54,390 nt of DNA, taken from Lysobacteraceae bacterium. GTDB taxonomy: Bacteria > Pseudomonadota > Gammaproteobacteria > Nevskiales > Nevskiaceae. Position numbers and translations under genes: made by a program. Positions 27,438-35,970 of this stretch are shown here, piece by piece. Position 1 is the stretch's first letter, and the number at the start of each line of letters is the position of its first letter. The DNA lies in the NCBI GenBank assembly GCA_013823855.1, contig PNMW01000010.1, forward strand, positions 1 through 54,390. The letters run 5' to 3'. The notes below the pieces were generated by a model. The model was given only the letters and a program-made list of their open reading frames with translations. It ran no database searches and was not told the origin of the DNA.

Positions 27438-28529
27438 ATGGGCATTCAATGCGGCATCGTCGGTCTCCCGAACGTCGGCAAGTCGACCTTGTTCAACGCG
27501 CTGACCAAGGCGCAGATCGCCGCCGAGAACTATCCGTTCTGCACCATCGACCCGAACGTCGGCGTGGTCGGCGTGCCTGATCCGCGCCTTGCCGCGCTGG
27601 CGGCGATCGTCAAGCCGCAGAAGATCCTGCCAGCCACCGTCGAATTCGTCGACATCGCCGGTCTGGTCGAAGGGGCGGCCGAAGGCAAGGGCAAGGGCAA
27701 CGCCTTCCTGTCGCACATCCGCGATACCGACGCGATCGCCCACGTGGTGCGCTGCTTCAAGAACGATGACGTGATCCACGTGATGGACAGCGTCGATCCG
27801 ATCCGCGACATCGAAGTGATCGGCACCGAGCTCGCTCTCGCCGACCTGGAAAGAGTCACCAAGGCGCTGGAACGCTCGAACAAGCTGGCCAAGAGCGGCA
27901 ACGCCGAGGCGATCGCCCGCAGCGCCTGCCTGAGCCGTGTCCAGGCCCACTTGAACAATGCCGAAGCGGTGCGCGGCATGAGCCTGGACGCCGATGAACG
28001 GGCGATCGTCAGGGAACTGCAGCTGATCACCGCCAAGCCGGGGCTGTACATCGCCAACGTCGATGAAGCGGGCCTGGGCGGCAACGAGTACGTCGAGCGG
28101 GTGCAGGCGCTGGCGGCCAGGGAAGGCGCGCAGGTGGTCGTGGTCTGCGCCCAGATCGAGGCCGAGATCGCCCAGCTCGACGACGCCGACAAGAAAGACT
28201 TCCTCGACTCGCTCGGGCTGGAAGAACCCGGCCTGAACCGGGTGATCCGCAGCGCCTACAACCTGCTCGGCCTGCAGACCTACTTCACCGCCGGCGTGCA
28301 GGAAGTGCGCGCCTGGACGGTCAAGGTCGGCGCCACCGGCCCGCAGGCGGCCGGCGTCATCCATACCGACTTCGAGCGCGGCTTCATCCGCGCCGAGGTG
28401 ATCGCCTACGACGACTACATCGCCTACAAGGGCGAGGCCGGCGCCAAAGAAGCCGGCCGCTGGCGCCTGGAAGGCAAGGACTACATCGTCGCCGAAGGCG
28501 ACGTCATGCACTTCCGCTTCAACGTCTAG
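27438..28529 (+). CDS. ychF: Redox-regulated ATPase YchF (OLA1 family)
   Basis: A 363-residue Obg-related P-loop NTPase that prefers ATP. Walker A is [14 protein letters not shown], the switch region is [17 protein letters not shown], and the altered G4 motif reads YIANVDE instead of NKxD, which explains the loss of guanine specificity. The C-terminal TGS domain starts near [11 protein letters not shown] and ends VMHFRFNV. It binds ribosomes and responds to oxidative stress in other species. AAGGA precedes the ATG. Confidence 0.97.
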   Translation: MGIQCGIVGLPNVGKSTLFNALTKAQIAAENYPFCTIDPNVGVVGVPDPRLAALAAIVKPQKILPATVEFVDIAGLVEGAAEGKGKGNAFLSHIRDTDAIAHVVRCFKNDDVIHVMDSVDPIRDIEVIGTELALADLERVTKALERSNKLAKSGNAEAIARSACLSRVQAHLNNAEAVRGMSLDADERAIVRELQLITAKPGLYIANVDEAGLGGNEYVERVQALAAREGAQVVVVCAQIEAEIAQLDDADKKDFLDSLGLEEPGLNRVIRSAYNLLGLQTYFTAGVQEVRAWTVKVGATGPQAAGVIHTDFERGFIRAEVIAYDDYIAYKGEAGAKEAGRWRLEGKDYIVAEGDVMHFRFNV

Positions 28530-28618
28530 CCAGCGCTGATGCCGGCGCCGCGTCGCGCGACCGGCGCGTGCCGGCCGCCTACCCGTTTTCGACCCCAGCA
28601 TCCGTTCCCGGAGCCGCC

Positions 28619-29101
28619 ATGCCTTCCTTCGACGTCGTCTCCGAAGTCGACAAGCACGAACTGACCAATGCCGTCGATCAGGCACGGCGGGATCTCGGCG
28701 ACCGCTACGACCTGCGTGGCACCGATGCCCGCTTCGAGCACGAAGAGAACGTCATCACCCAGTTCGCGCCGACCGAGTACCAGCTCGACCAGCTGCTGGA
28801 AATGCTGCGCCTGCGGCTGGCCGGACGGCACATCGACCTGCGCTGCATCGAGCTGGGCGACGTCGAGACCAACCTCGCCGGCGCGCGTCGCAAGATCACC
28901 ATCAAGCAGGGCATCGAGCAGGCACAGGCGAAGAAGATCATCGCCCGGATCAAGGAAGCCAGGCTCAAGGTGGACTGCCAGATCAACGGCGAAAAGCTGC
29001 GCATCAATTCCAAGAAGCGGGATGACCTGCAGCTGACCATCGCCTTCCTGAAAAAGGCGGAGCTTGAAGTGCCGCTGCAGTTCGAGAACTTCCGCGACTG
29101 A
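28619..29101 (+). CDS. yajQ: YajQ-family nucleotide-binding protein
   Basis: 160 residues, full length for the UPF0234/YajQ family, beginning MPSFDVVSEVDKHELTNAVDQ and ending VPLQFENFRD. Two ferredoxin-like domains with KITIKQGIEQAQAKKI are expected. The Xanthomonas member binds cyclic di-GMP and works with a LysR-type regulator; whether this protein does so is not shown by sequence. I prefer the start at 28619 (GGAG upstream) over 28568. It follows ychF in the same direction after 89 bases. Confidence 0.93.
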   Translation: MPSFDVVSEVDKHELTNAVDQARRDLGDRYDLRGTDARFEHEENVITQFAPTEYQLDQLLEMLRLRLAGRHIDLRCIELGDVETNLAGARRKITIKQGIEQAQAKKIIARIKEARLKVDCQINGEKLRINSKKRDDLQLTIAFLKKAELEVPLQFENFRD

Positions 29102-29574
29102 GCGCGCCGGGCCACGGCCCGGCACGCTCGGCTCCTCGACCGCCACAGCCGGGCGCTATCTGGCCGCGATCGCGACCCCGGAACCATGCTGCCGGCCCTC
29201 CTCCGGCCAGCCGGATGTCGTCACGTGCCGACGGCTGCCGAGGCAGCAGCCGTGAACCGCCGGTTCCGGCGCTGCGCCGACAGCTGACCTAGCCGTCCTC
29301 CAGCTGCCGTCTCTGCCCCCCACGGCCTGCCGCGCGTCGAGGCGCGCGGAGATTTGCGCGCGTCGAAAGCCGACGTGACGTTCACCGCCCGTTGTCGACC
29401 GCTGGTCGGTCGTCCGAAGTGGCGAAATCCCGCTGGACGCGACGGAAACGACCGTCCGTCCGCGCCGACGGAATCGTCGGGGCCACCTTCCCAGAATCCG
29501 GCCACCCCTTGCGACACCGCCCTACCGTCGGCCAAGGACATTCGAACGCTTAGCGCACCGAGGAGACGTCACCC
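29102..29574. other. Gene-free region between yajQ and the Leu/Ala-rich lipoprotein
   Basis: 473 bases without a credible ORF. It contains an 8-bp inverted repeat ACGGCTGC / GCAGCCGT (29231-29253) and a 7-bp one near 29330 (CCGCGCG / CGCGCGG), neither followed by a T-run. The last bases hold the Shine-Dalgarno (GAGGAG) of the next gene. No promoter close to consensus was recognised. Confidence 0.5.
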
Positions 29575-30753
29575 ATGATCCACAAGAAAGCCGGCTACGC
29601 ACTGATCCTGTCCGCCGCCATGCTCACCGCAGCCTGCGGCGGCGGAGGCAGCAGCGGCAGCAGCGAAAACCCTTCCGGCGGCACGTCGCCGATGCCGCAG
29701 TCGACCACCGTCGCCGGCCCGCTGGACACCGTGCAGACCGCCGTCACCTCGACCGTGTTCGTGCCGCTGGTCTCGGCCACCGCCGGCACCCCGCTGCAGC
29801 CGGTGCTGCTGTGCGCCAACGGCATCGCCACGCGCAACCTGCTCGACATCGCCGACGCCTTCGCCAATGGCCTCGCCAGCCCGGCGACCCTGGCGACCAC
29901 CGCGCCGGCCCAGGCGCAGGCGGCGGTCACCGCGCTGGTCGGCAACCTGTCGGGCCTGCTGACCTCGCTGAACGGTACCCAGACCTGCCTTGGCGGCAGC
30001 ACCGCGCCGACCGCTGGCATTCCGACCACCAATCCGCTGGCCGGCACGCCGCTGGCCGCGCTCGGCGATCAGCTGCTGCCAATCCTGCTGTCGGCTTCGC
30101 AGCAGCTGGCACCGGGTGCCGGCGGTGTGCCGTCGCCGCTCAGCGCCCTGCAGCTCGCCGGCATCGTCGAGCAGCTGAGCAACGCCTTCAGCACCGGCCT
30201 CGCCTCGCTGCCGAGCGAGGTGCTGACCGCGCCGATCCTCGGCGGCTCGCTGGTGACCGTCGATGACGCCCTCGCCCAGCTGGCCTCGCTGACCGATCTC
30301 GCCGCATCCGGGGCCACGCCGCAGGTGCTGGCCACCTCGTTCCAGACGCTGGCTGAAAGCGTGATCAACAACCTGCTGACCCAGGTGCTGCCGGTGGCCA
30401 ACCTGCAGACGCTGGCCGGTGGCGGCGCGCCGACCGATCTGGTCGCCACGCTGCAGGCGGCTGTGGCCTCGCTGACCGCCGGTCTCGGCACCAGCCCGAC
30501 CACGCCGCTGCCGGCCAACCCGCTCGGCGGCGTCGGCTTCGAGGCGCTGACCGGCGTGATCAACCAGCTGGTGACCACGCTGCCGACCGCCCTGACCGGC
30601 ACCGCCGGCCTCACCCCTCTGGCCGCAGCACTCGGCCAGGTGCAGACCCTGCTCGGCTCGCTGCTCGGTCTCGGCGGCTCGGGCGGTGGTACCGGCGGTG
30701 GCTCGGGCGGCGGCTGCCTGCTGGGCTTCCTGGGCCTGTGCCCGGCGCCCTGA
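29575..30753 (+). CDS. Unrecognised Leu/Ala/Thr-rich lipoprotein
   Basis: 392 residues, family not recognised. The N-terminus MIHKKAGYALILSAAMLTAACGGGGSS (first part a signal peptide) has a lipobox-like LTAAC with Cys21, then a flexible Gly/Ser/Pro linker. The body is built almost only of A, L, T, G, S, V, P, N and Q, with repeated GLL/LLP/ALxxQL segments. Two Cys, in VLLCANG and TQTCLGG, could form a disulfide. The C-terminus is a Gly/Ser run (GGSGGGTGGGSGGG) ending CLLGFLGLCPAP with two more Cys. Lys and Arg are almost absent after the signal. The gene stands alone between a long gap and a strong terminator. It resembles in composition the Leu-rich part of the PilY1-like protein at the window start. 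A surface lipoprotein is the best guess. Confidence 0.75.
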   Translation: MIHKKAGYALILSAAMLTAACGGGGSSGSSENPSGGTSPMPQSTTVAGPLDTVQTAVTSTVFVPLVSATAGTPLQPVLLCANGIATRNLLDIADAFANGLASPATLATTAPAQAQAAVTALVGNLSGLLTSLNGTQTCLGGSTAPTAGIPTTNPLAGTPLAALGDQLLPILLSASQQLAPGAGGVPSPLSALQLAGIVEQLSNAFSTGLASLPSEVLTAPILGGSLVTVDDALAQLASLTDLAASGATPQVLATSFQTLAESVINNLLTQVLPVANLQTLAGGGAPTDLVATLQAAVASLTAGLGTSPTTPLPANPLGGVGFEALTGVINQLVTTLPTALTGTAGLTPLAAALGQVQTLLGSLLGLGGSGGGTGGGSGGGCLLGFLGLCPAP

Positions 30754-30770
30754 TCCGCGCCTGACGCGAT

Positions 30771-30803
30771 GAAGAAGGCCGCCTCCGGGCGGCCTTCTTC
30801 TTG
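30771..30803. terminator. Bidirectional terminator
   Basis: A perfect 13-bp stem GAAGAAGGCCGCC / GGCGGCCTTCTTC with loop TCCG. TT follows on the plus strand, and the stem itself ends in T-rich arms. It lies 17 bases after the lipoprotein stop and just beyond the stop of the convergent YciI gene, so it probably serves both. Confidence 0.85.
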
Positions 30804-30819
30804 CCCGTCACCCCGCCAT

Positions 30820-31176
30820 TCAGGCGTCGATGCAGGTGCCGATCTCGCGGATCTCGATGCTCGCCCAGGCCGCGGCAGGACATTCGCCGGCCAGCGCGAT
30901 CGCCTCGGCACGGCTGGCGACCTCGAGCACGAAGAAGCCGCCGAGCATCTCCTTGGTTTCCGCGAACGGCCCGTCGAGCAGCTGCGGCTGGCCGTCGCGC
31001 AGCCGCAGGGTCACGGCCTCGGCATCGGGCTTCAGCGCGTCGCTGGCCCGGTGCACGCCGCGCGCCGCCAGGCTTTCGCCGTAGCGGCGCATCGCCTCGT
31101 ATTCGGCGTCGGCCTGCGCCGCGCTGCGCTGCCGGCGCCGGCCGCGGTCTTCGTGAATGAGCAGTGCGTAGGCCAT
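30820..31176 (-). CDS. YciI/DGPF-domain protein (second of the ECF42 module)
   Basis: 118 residues of the YCII-related fold. It begins MAYALLIHEDRG and has the family motif DGPFAETKEMLGGFFVLEV at about residues 68-86. Proteins with this motif are the typical gene neighbours and targets of ECF42 sigma factors; their biochemical role is unsettled. It is the last gene of the minus-strand module, 38 bases after the sigma gene stop. It is shorter than its paralogue at 34514-34954 and lacks that protein's C-terminal extension. Confidence 0.87.
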   Translation of the reverse strand: MAYALLIHEDRGRRRQRSAAQADAEYEAMRRYGESLAARGVHRASDALKPDAEAVTLRLRDGQPQLLDGPFAETKEMLGGFFVLEVASRAEAIALAGECPAAAWASIEIREIGTCIDA

Positions 31177-31214
31177 GCGCCGTCGTGTCGATTCGGGAAC
31201 AGGCCCGATGGTAG

Positions 31215-32513
31215 TCAGCCTGCGGCCTCGCTGTCTGCCCCGCGGCAGGCGGCGGCGCGGGCGTGCAGCAAGGCCTGCTCGCGGGCATTGCGGGCCGGGC
31301 TGGCGGCGCGTTCGAACTCGGCGCCGGCCTCGCGATGCCGGCCGAGCTTCATCAGCAGATCGGCGCGAACGCTCGGCAGCCAGTGGTAGCCGGCCAGGGC
31401 CGGATTCCGGCCGAGGTCGTCGACCAGCGCCAGGCCAGCGGCCGGACCGTCGACCATCGACACCGCGACGGCCCGATTCAGCGCCACCACCGGCGACGGA
31501 TTCAGCGCCAGCAGCGCGTCGTACAGCGCGACGATGCCGGGCCAGTCGGTATCCGCCGCCGTTGCCGCCCGCGCATGGCAGGCGGCGAGCGCGGCCTGCA
31601 CGGTGTACGGGCCACGGCGCGCCGACAGCGCTTCGGCGCGCGCCAGCGCCGCGAGTCCGCGCTGGATCAGCAGGCGGTCCCAGCGGCCGCGGTCCTGATC
31701 GAGCAGCAGGATCGGAGCGCCATCGGCGGTGGTCCGCGCCCGCAGCCGCGAGGCCTGCAGTTCCATCAGCGCCACCAGGCCGTGCACCTCGGGCGCCGTC
31801 GCGGCCAGCCCGGCCAGGATGCGGCCCAGCCGCAGCGCTTCGTCGCAGAGCGCCGGCCGGGTCCAGTGGTCGCCTGCGGTGGCGGCATAGCCTTCGTTGA
31901 AGATCAGGTAGATGACCCCGAGCACGGCGCCGAGCCGCGCCGTCAGCGCCTCGCCCTGCGGCAGCTCGAACACCGGGCCGGCCCCGCCGAGCGTGCGCTT
32001 GGCGCGGACGATGCGCTGGGCGATCGTCGCTTCCGGCACCAGAAAGGCGCGGGCGATCTCGTCGGTGCTCAAGCCGCCGAGCAGGCGCAGGGTCAGCGCC
32101 GCCTGCGCCTCCGCCGACAGCAGCGGATGGCAGGCGATGAACATCAGGCGCAGCAGGTCGTCGCCGACCGGGTTGTCGTCGACCGCCTCGGGATCGGCCT
32201 GGCTCGCGCGCAGCTGCGCTTCGATCGCCTGCACCAGCGCGCCCTCGTGCTGGCGGTGCAGGCGCTCGTGACGCAGGCGATCGATCGCCCGGTGCCGCGC
32301 CGTGGTCATCAGCCAGGCACCGGGACGATCCGGAACGCCTTCGGCCGGCCAGCGTTCGAGCGCGGCCAGCAGGGCGTCCTGCGCCAGTTCCTCGGCCAGC
32401 CCGACATCACGCACCAGCCGCAGCAGCGCACCGACCAGCCGCGCCGCCTCGATGCGCCAGATTGCGCCGATCCGGCTGCCGATCGACGGGTCATGAGCCG
32501 GCGCGTCGGCCAC
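31215..32513 (-). CDS. ECF42-type RNA polymerase sigma factor with long C-terminal extension
   Basis: 432 residues. Sigma region 2 (about 20-90) includes LVRDVGLAEELAQDALLAAL and PGAWLMTTARHRAIDRLRHE; region 4 (about 130-180) includes LLGGLSTDEIARAFLVPEAT followed by IAQRIVRAKRTL. The remaining 250 residues form an alpha-helical extension (VIYLIFNEGYAAT, LMELQASRLRART, LLALNPSPVVALNRAVAVSM) with a TPR-like look, as in the ECF42 group. Sigma factors of this group have no anti-sigma gene and are thought to be controlled by the extension. Its neighbours (two DGPF proteins, VOC protein, MFS exporter) fit the group's usual context. The MFS stop lies 4 bases before its ATG. Confidence 0.9.
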   Translation of the reverse strand: MADAPAHDPSIGSRIGAIWRIEAARLVGALLRLVRDVGLAEELAQDALLAALERWPAEGVPDRPGAWLMTTARHRAIDRLRHERLHRQHEGALVQAIEAQLRASQADPEAVDDNPVGDDLLRLMFIACHPLLSAEAQAALTLRLLGGLSTDEIARAFLVPEATIAQRIVRAKRTLGGAGPVFELPQGEALTARLGAVLGVIYLIFNEGYAATAGDHWTRPALCDEALRLGRILAGLAATAPEVHGLVALMELQASRLRARTTADGAPILLLDQDRGRWDRLLIQRGLAALARAEALSARRGPYTVQAALAACHARAATAADTDWPGIVALYDALLALNPSPVVALNRAVAVSMVDGPAAGLALVDDLGRNPALAGYHWLPSVRADLLMKLGRHREAGAEFERAASPARNAREQALLHARAAACRGADSEAAG

Positions 32514-32517
32514 GGCG

Positions 32518-33954
32518 TCAGTGCGCGGCGACTGCCGCAGCGCCGCCGGCCACCGGTTTCGGCTTCAGCAGTGCCGCCCCGATCAGCGCCGCCAGCAGCG
32601 CGAAGCCGGTGCCCCATACGAAGGCCAGCTGATGGCCGCCGGCCAGCGCCACCGTGTCGACGGCACCGCTGGCGCGCAGGCTGCGGGTTTCGGCGTCGGC
32701 GACACTGGCCAGCACCGCCAGGCCCAGCGCGCCGCCCATCATGAAGGCGGTGTTGACGACGCCGGAGGCCAGCCCGGCCTCGGCCGGATCGACATCGTTC
32801 ATCGCCGCCAGCAGCACCGGGTTGAACGCCAGCCCGGCACCCAGGCCGAGCAGCAGCATGCCCGGCAGCACGTCGACCAGATAGCGGCCGTCGAGCGGCA
32901 CCCGCGCGAACAGGCCGAGGCCGAGTGCCGCGATCAGCAGGCCCAGCCACATCGGCGTGCGCAGCCCGTGGCGGACCACGATGCGCGCCGACAGGCCCAG
33001 CGAAAACGCGGCCATGATCAGATCGGCCGGCACGAAGGCGAGGCCGACGTTCAGCGCGTCGTAGCCGAGCACCAGCTGCAGGTACAGCGCGGTGATCACG
33101 AACCAGGCGAACATCGCCGCCGACCACAGCACGCCGACGACATTGGCGACCGCGATGTTGCGATGACGGAACAGGCCCAGCGGCATCAGCGGCGCGGCGA
33201 CCCGGGACTCGATCACCAGGAAGGCGACGAACAGCAGCAGCGCGATCGCCAGCAGGCCGATCGTCTGCGGCGACGCCCAGCCCTGCTCGTTGCCGCCGAC
33301 CACCGCGTAGACGGCCAGCATCAGCGCGCCGGTGATGGTCAGCGCGCCCGCCCAGTCGAGCCGGCCCGGCCGGGTCTGGACGGTGCCGCCGGGCAGCAGC
33401 CGCAGGCAGCCGGCATAGACCAGCACGCCGATCGGCAGGTTGACCAGAAACACCCAGTGCCAGCTGAACGCCGAGGTCAGCACGCCGCCGAGAAAGCCGC
33501 CGATGCTGCCGCCGGCCGCGCAGATGAAGCCGTAGACGCCCATCGCCTTGGCACGATCGGCCTCCCCGGTGAACAGGTTCATGATCAGCGACAGCGCCAC
33601 GGCGGTGACCACCGCGCCGCCGACGCCCTGCACCGCCCGCGCGGCGACCAGCAGCGCCCGGGTCGCCGCCAGCCCGCAGGCCAGCGACGCCGCAGTGAAC
33701 AGCACCAGCCCGCCGAGGAACAGCCGCCGGTGGCCGTAGAGATCGCCGAGCCGTCCGCCCAGCAGCAGGAAGCCGCCGAAGGTCAGCATGTAGGCATTGA
33801 CCACCCAGACCAGCGCCGTGTCGGAGAAGCCGAGATCGGTCTTCATCGACGGCAGCGCGACCGTGACGATGGTCGTGTCGAGCACGATCATCAGCACGCC
33901 GATGCACAGCACGTACAGCGCCAGCCAGCGGCGCGATCCTTCCAGCGTGGTCAT
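32518..33954 (-). CDS. MFS drug:H+ antiporter, DHA2 (14-TM) family
   Basis: 478 residues with about 14 hydrophobic segments. Motif A is GGRLGDLYGHRR after TM2. Motif D1-like LDTTIVTVALPSM lies in TM1, and motif C-like GGSIGGFLGGVL lies in TM5. The closest well-known relatives are EmrB/QacA-type exporters. Start at MTTLEGSRRW (33954, AGGA upstream); the longer open frame to 34101 has no membrane character. It sits inside the ECF42 module immediately upstream of the sigma gene, so it is a likely co-expressed efflux function. The substrate is unknown. Confidence 0.9.
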   Translation of the reverse strand: MTTLEGSRRWLALYVLCIGVLMIVLDTTIVTVALPSMKTDLGFSDTALVWVVNAYMLTFGGFLLLGGRLGDLYGHRRLFLGGLVLFTAASLACGLAATRALLVAARAVQGVGGAVVTAVALSLIMNLFTGEADRAKAMGVYGFICAAGGSIGGFLGGVLTSAFSWHWVFLVNLPIGVLVYAGCLRLLPGGTVQTRPGRLDWAGALTITGALMLAVYAVVGGNEQGWASPQTIGLLAIALLLFVAFLVIESRVAAPLMPLGLFRHRNIAVANVVGVLWSAAMFAWFVITALYLQLVLGYDALNVGLAFVPADLIMAAFSLGLSARIVVRHGLRTPMWLGLLIAALGLGLFARVPLDGRYLVDVLPGMLLLGLGAGLAFNPVLLAAMNDVDPAEAGLASGVVNTAFMMGGALGLAVLASVADAETRSLRASGAVDTVALAGGHQLAFVWGTGFALLAALIGAALLKPKPVAGGAAAVAAH

Positions 33955-34067
33955 TCCTGCAGCTCCGTTTGCACCGGCCGCGCCGGGTCTGTTGTCGAGT
34001 GTTCCGGCCGGATCGGCGCTGACGCCCGGCCTGCGGTATCGATCCTGCCGCCACAACCGGGCCGGAT

Positions 34068-34478
34068 TCAGGGCATCGGCTTCATGCAATTGATCATCCA
34101 CGGCGTGCCGTAGCGATCGTGAACGATCCCGAAGCGTTGCGCCCAGAAGGTCTCCGCGATCGGCATCACCGTCGTGCCGCCTTCGGCCAGCGCCGCGTAC
34201 ACGCGTTCGGCCTCGTCGACGGCATCGATGTTGAGGGTCACGCAGATGCCGGCCGGCTTCGGACTGCCGGGCGGCGCGTCGCCGCCCATCAGCACCTGAT
34301 CACCGATCTGCAGCTGGGCGTGCATCACCGCGTCGCGCGACTCCGGCGGCAGCTGATCGGCAATCGGCGCGTCGCCCTGGCGCATCATCGCGACGATGGT
34401 GCCGCGAAGCACGCGGGCATAGAACTCGAAGGCTTCGCGGCAGTTGCCGGCAAAGCTCAGATAAGGATTGATGCGCAT
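34068..34478 (-). CDS. VOC-superfamily protein (PhnB-like)
   Basis: 136 residues, MRINPYLSFAGNCREAFEFY to DRYGTPWMINCMKPMP: the PhnB/3-demethylubiquinone methyltransferase-like branch of the vicinal oxygen chelate fold. The paired beta-alpha-beta-beta-beta modules and the closing DRYGTPWMIN motif are visible. Such proteins are common partners of DGPF proteins in ECF42 loci. The metal and substrate are unknown. It lies between the first DGPF gene (35-base gap) and the MFS gene. Confidence 0.88.
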   Translation of the reverse strand: MRINPYLSFAGNCREAFEFYARVLRGTIVAMMRQGDAPIADQLPPESRDAVMHAQLQIGDQVLMGGDAPPGSPKPAGICVTLNIDAVDEAERVYAALAEGGTTVMPIAETFWAQRFGIVHDRYGTPWMINCMKPMP

Positions 34479-34513
34479 CGAACGGACTCCTGGCGGTACG
34501 GTGGACGGGGGAT

Positions 34514-34954
34514 TCAGGCGCTGCCGGCGCAAGTCTGGGCAGCGATCTGCTGGCGCAGCCGATCCTCCTGCGCCTGCAGCTCCGGGGTGAACTCGGCACC
34601 GAAGTCGGCCGCTTCGAAGACCTGGCGCAGTTCGACCTCGCAGCCGTTGGCCATCGGCGTCGGGCAGCGCTTCAGCCATTCGATCGCCTCCTCCTTCGAG
34701 CGGACCTGCCACAGCCAGAAGCCGGCGATCAGCTCCTTGGTTTCCGCGAACGGCCCGTCGATCACGGTCCGCGTCGCGCCGTCGAAGCGCACGCGCACGC
34801 CCTTCGAACTCGGGTGCAAGCCCTCGCCGGCCAGCATCACGCCGGCCTTGACCAGTTCCTCGTTGTAGCGGCCCATCTCGCTCAGCAGCTGTTCGCCGGG
34901 CATGACGCCGGCTTCCGAATCGGCATCGGCCTTGATGATCACCATGAATCGCAT
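34514..34954 (-). CDS. YciI/DGPF-domain protein (first of the ECF42 module)
   Basis: 146 residues beginning MRFMVIIKADADSEAG, with DGPFAETKELIAGFWLWQV at about residues 66-84 and a charged C-terminal extension (FTPELQAQEDRLRQQ). This is the DGPF-domain type encoded next to ECF42 sigma factors. It is the first gene of the five-gene minus-strand module and is preceded by a candidate ECF42 promoter (35013-35039), which suggests it is the main autoregulated target. Confidence 0.9.
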   Translation of the reverse strand: MRFMVIIKADADSEAGVMPGEQLLSEMGRYNEELVKAGVMLAGEGLHPSSKGVRVRFDGATRTVIDGPFAETKELIAGFWLWQVRSKEEAIEWLKRCPTPMANGCEVELRQVFEAADFGAEFTPELQAQEDRLRQQIAAQTCAGSA

Positions 34955-35012
34955 GTCGTCGCTCCTGTATCGGTGCTGGGGTCAGCGCCGGCACGGCACG
35001 CTGTATGGGAAC

Positions 35013-35039
35013 GACGAATCAGACGGCGTGGAATCGACA
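35013..35039 (-). promoter_or_regulatory. Candidate ECF42-dependent promoter
   Basis: On the minus strand, TGTCGA (35039-35034), 17 bases, then CGTC (35016-35013). From memory, the promoter motif reported for ECF42 sigma factors in Streptomyces has TGTCGA at -35 and CG(A/T)C at -10. It lies about 60 bases upstream of the first DGPF gene, in the 186-base divergent gap shared with the pseudouridine synthase gene. Confidence 0.6.
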
Positions 35040-35140
35040 GGGGTCGTGACGTTTTCTCGAAAATTCCCGCAAGTCATTGTCGTGCCGATAATTATTGTTT
35101 CCGTCGCGGCGCCGTTGCCGGCGCTTGCTAGGCTTCGCCG

Positions 35141-35902
35141 ATGAAAACGCCCGCAGGACGCCCGCCGCTGCGACCCGCTGCCGCCACACCCCGCCATGGC
35201 CTGGCGCGGGTGCTGTCGAAACTCGGCGTCTGCTCGCGCAGCCAGGCGGAAAGCGCGATCCGCGACGGCCGGGTCATGGTCAACGGCCGCGTCGAGCGCA
35301 ATCCCGAACGGCCCAGCGATGCCGCACGCGAGAAGATCCTGCTCGACGGTCAGCCGATCGCCGCAGCCGTCAAGCGCTACATCGCGATCAACAAGCCGCG
35401 CGGCATCGTCGTCAGCGCCGCCGACGAGCGCGGCCGCGACACCATCTACGCGCTCCTCGGCGAGGCCGGCCTGCCGTGGATCGGCCCGGTCGGCCGGCTC
35501 GACAAGGCCAGCGAAGGCCTGCTGCTGCTGTCGAACGACACCGTGTGGGCGGCCGGCATCACCGATCCGGCCGGCCAACTCGAGAAGACCTACCACGTGC
35601 AGGTCGCCGGCCTGCCCGATGCCGCGACGCTGGCGGCGATGACCACCGGGATCGTCGACGGCGGCGAACCCCTGGCCGCGCGCCGGGCGACGCTGCTGCG
35701 CCATGGCGACCGCAACGCCTGGCTCGAGGTGGTGCTCGACGAAGGCCGCAACCGCCACATCCGGCGCCTGCTCGATGCGCTCGGCTACCAGACCCTGCGG
35801 CTGCTGCGGGTGTCGATCGGCCCGCTGGCGCTGGGCACGCTGGCCAAGGGCGCCTGGCGGGAACTGTCGGCCGACGAAGTCGCCGCGCTGCGCCAGCCGT
35901 AG
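35141..35902 (+). CDS. RsuA/RluB/RluE/RluF-family rRNA pseudouridine synthase
   Basis: 253 residues. An S4 RNA-binding domain (about 20-75, GLARVLSKLGVCSRSQAESA and DGRVMVNG) precedes the catalytic domain, which begins INKPRGIVVS and holds the catalytic Asp121 in GPVGRLDKASEGLLLLSND. YHVQVAGLPD and RNRHIRRLLDALG are also typical. The exact rRNA target (16S U516 or one of the 23S sites) cannot be decided from sequence. A -10-like GATAAT lies at 35087-35092. The stop codon TAG (35900-35902) is part of the REPIN-like repeat that begins at 35899. Confidence 0.9.
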   Translation: MKTPAGRPPLRPAAATPRHGLARVLSKLGVCSRSQAESAIRDGRVMVNGRVERNPERPSDAAREKILLDGQPIAAAVKRYIAINKPRGIVVSAADERGRDTIYALLGEAGLPWIGPVGRLDKASEGLLLLSNDTVWAAGITDPAGQLEKTYHVQVAGLPDAATLAAMTTGIVDGGEPLAARRATLLRHGDRNAWLEVVLDEGRNRHIRRLLDALGYQTLRLLRVSIGPLALGTLAKGAWRELSADEVAALRQP

Positions 35903-35963
35903 GGCGGGTCGCGACCCGCCTTTTGGCTACGGCGCGACCATCATGGCGGGTCGCGACCCGCCC
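35899..35963. repeat. REPIN-like inverted repeat, copy 2
   Basis: Two palindromic units, 35899-35920 (GTAG, then GGCGGGTCGCGACCCGCC after one extra G) and 35945-35963, flank a 24-base spacer. The spacer resembles the reverse complement of that in copy 1 at 4125-4191. It lies between the convergent pseudouridine synthase and LOG-family genes and supplies the stop codon of the former. Confidence 0.82.
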
Positions 35964-35970
35964 GAAGGAA

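Noticed and set aside
30820..31214. TGTCGA at about 31187-31192 as an ECF42 promoter
   Set aside because: It lies on the plus strand, pointing away from the minus-strand DGPF gene, and has no suitable plus-strand gene downstream.
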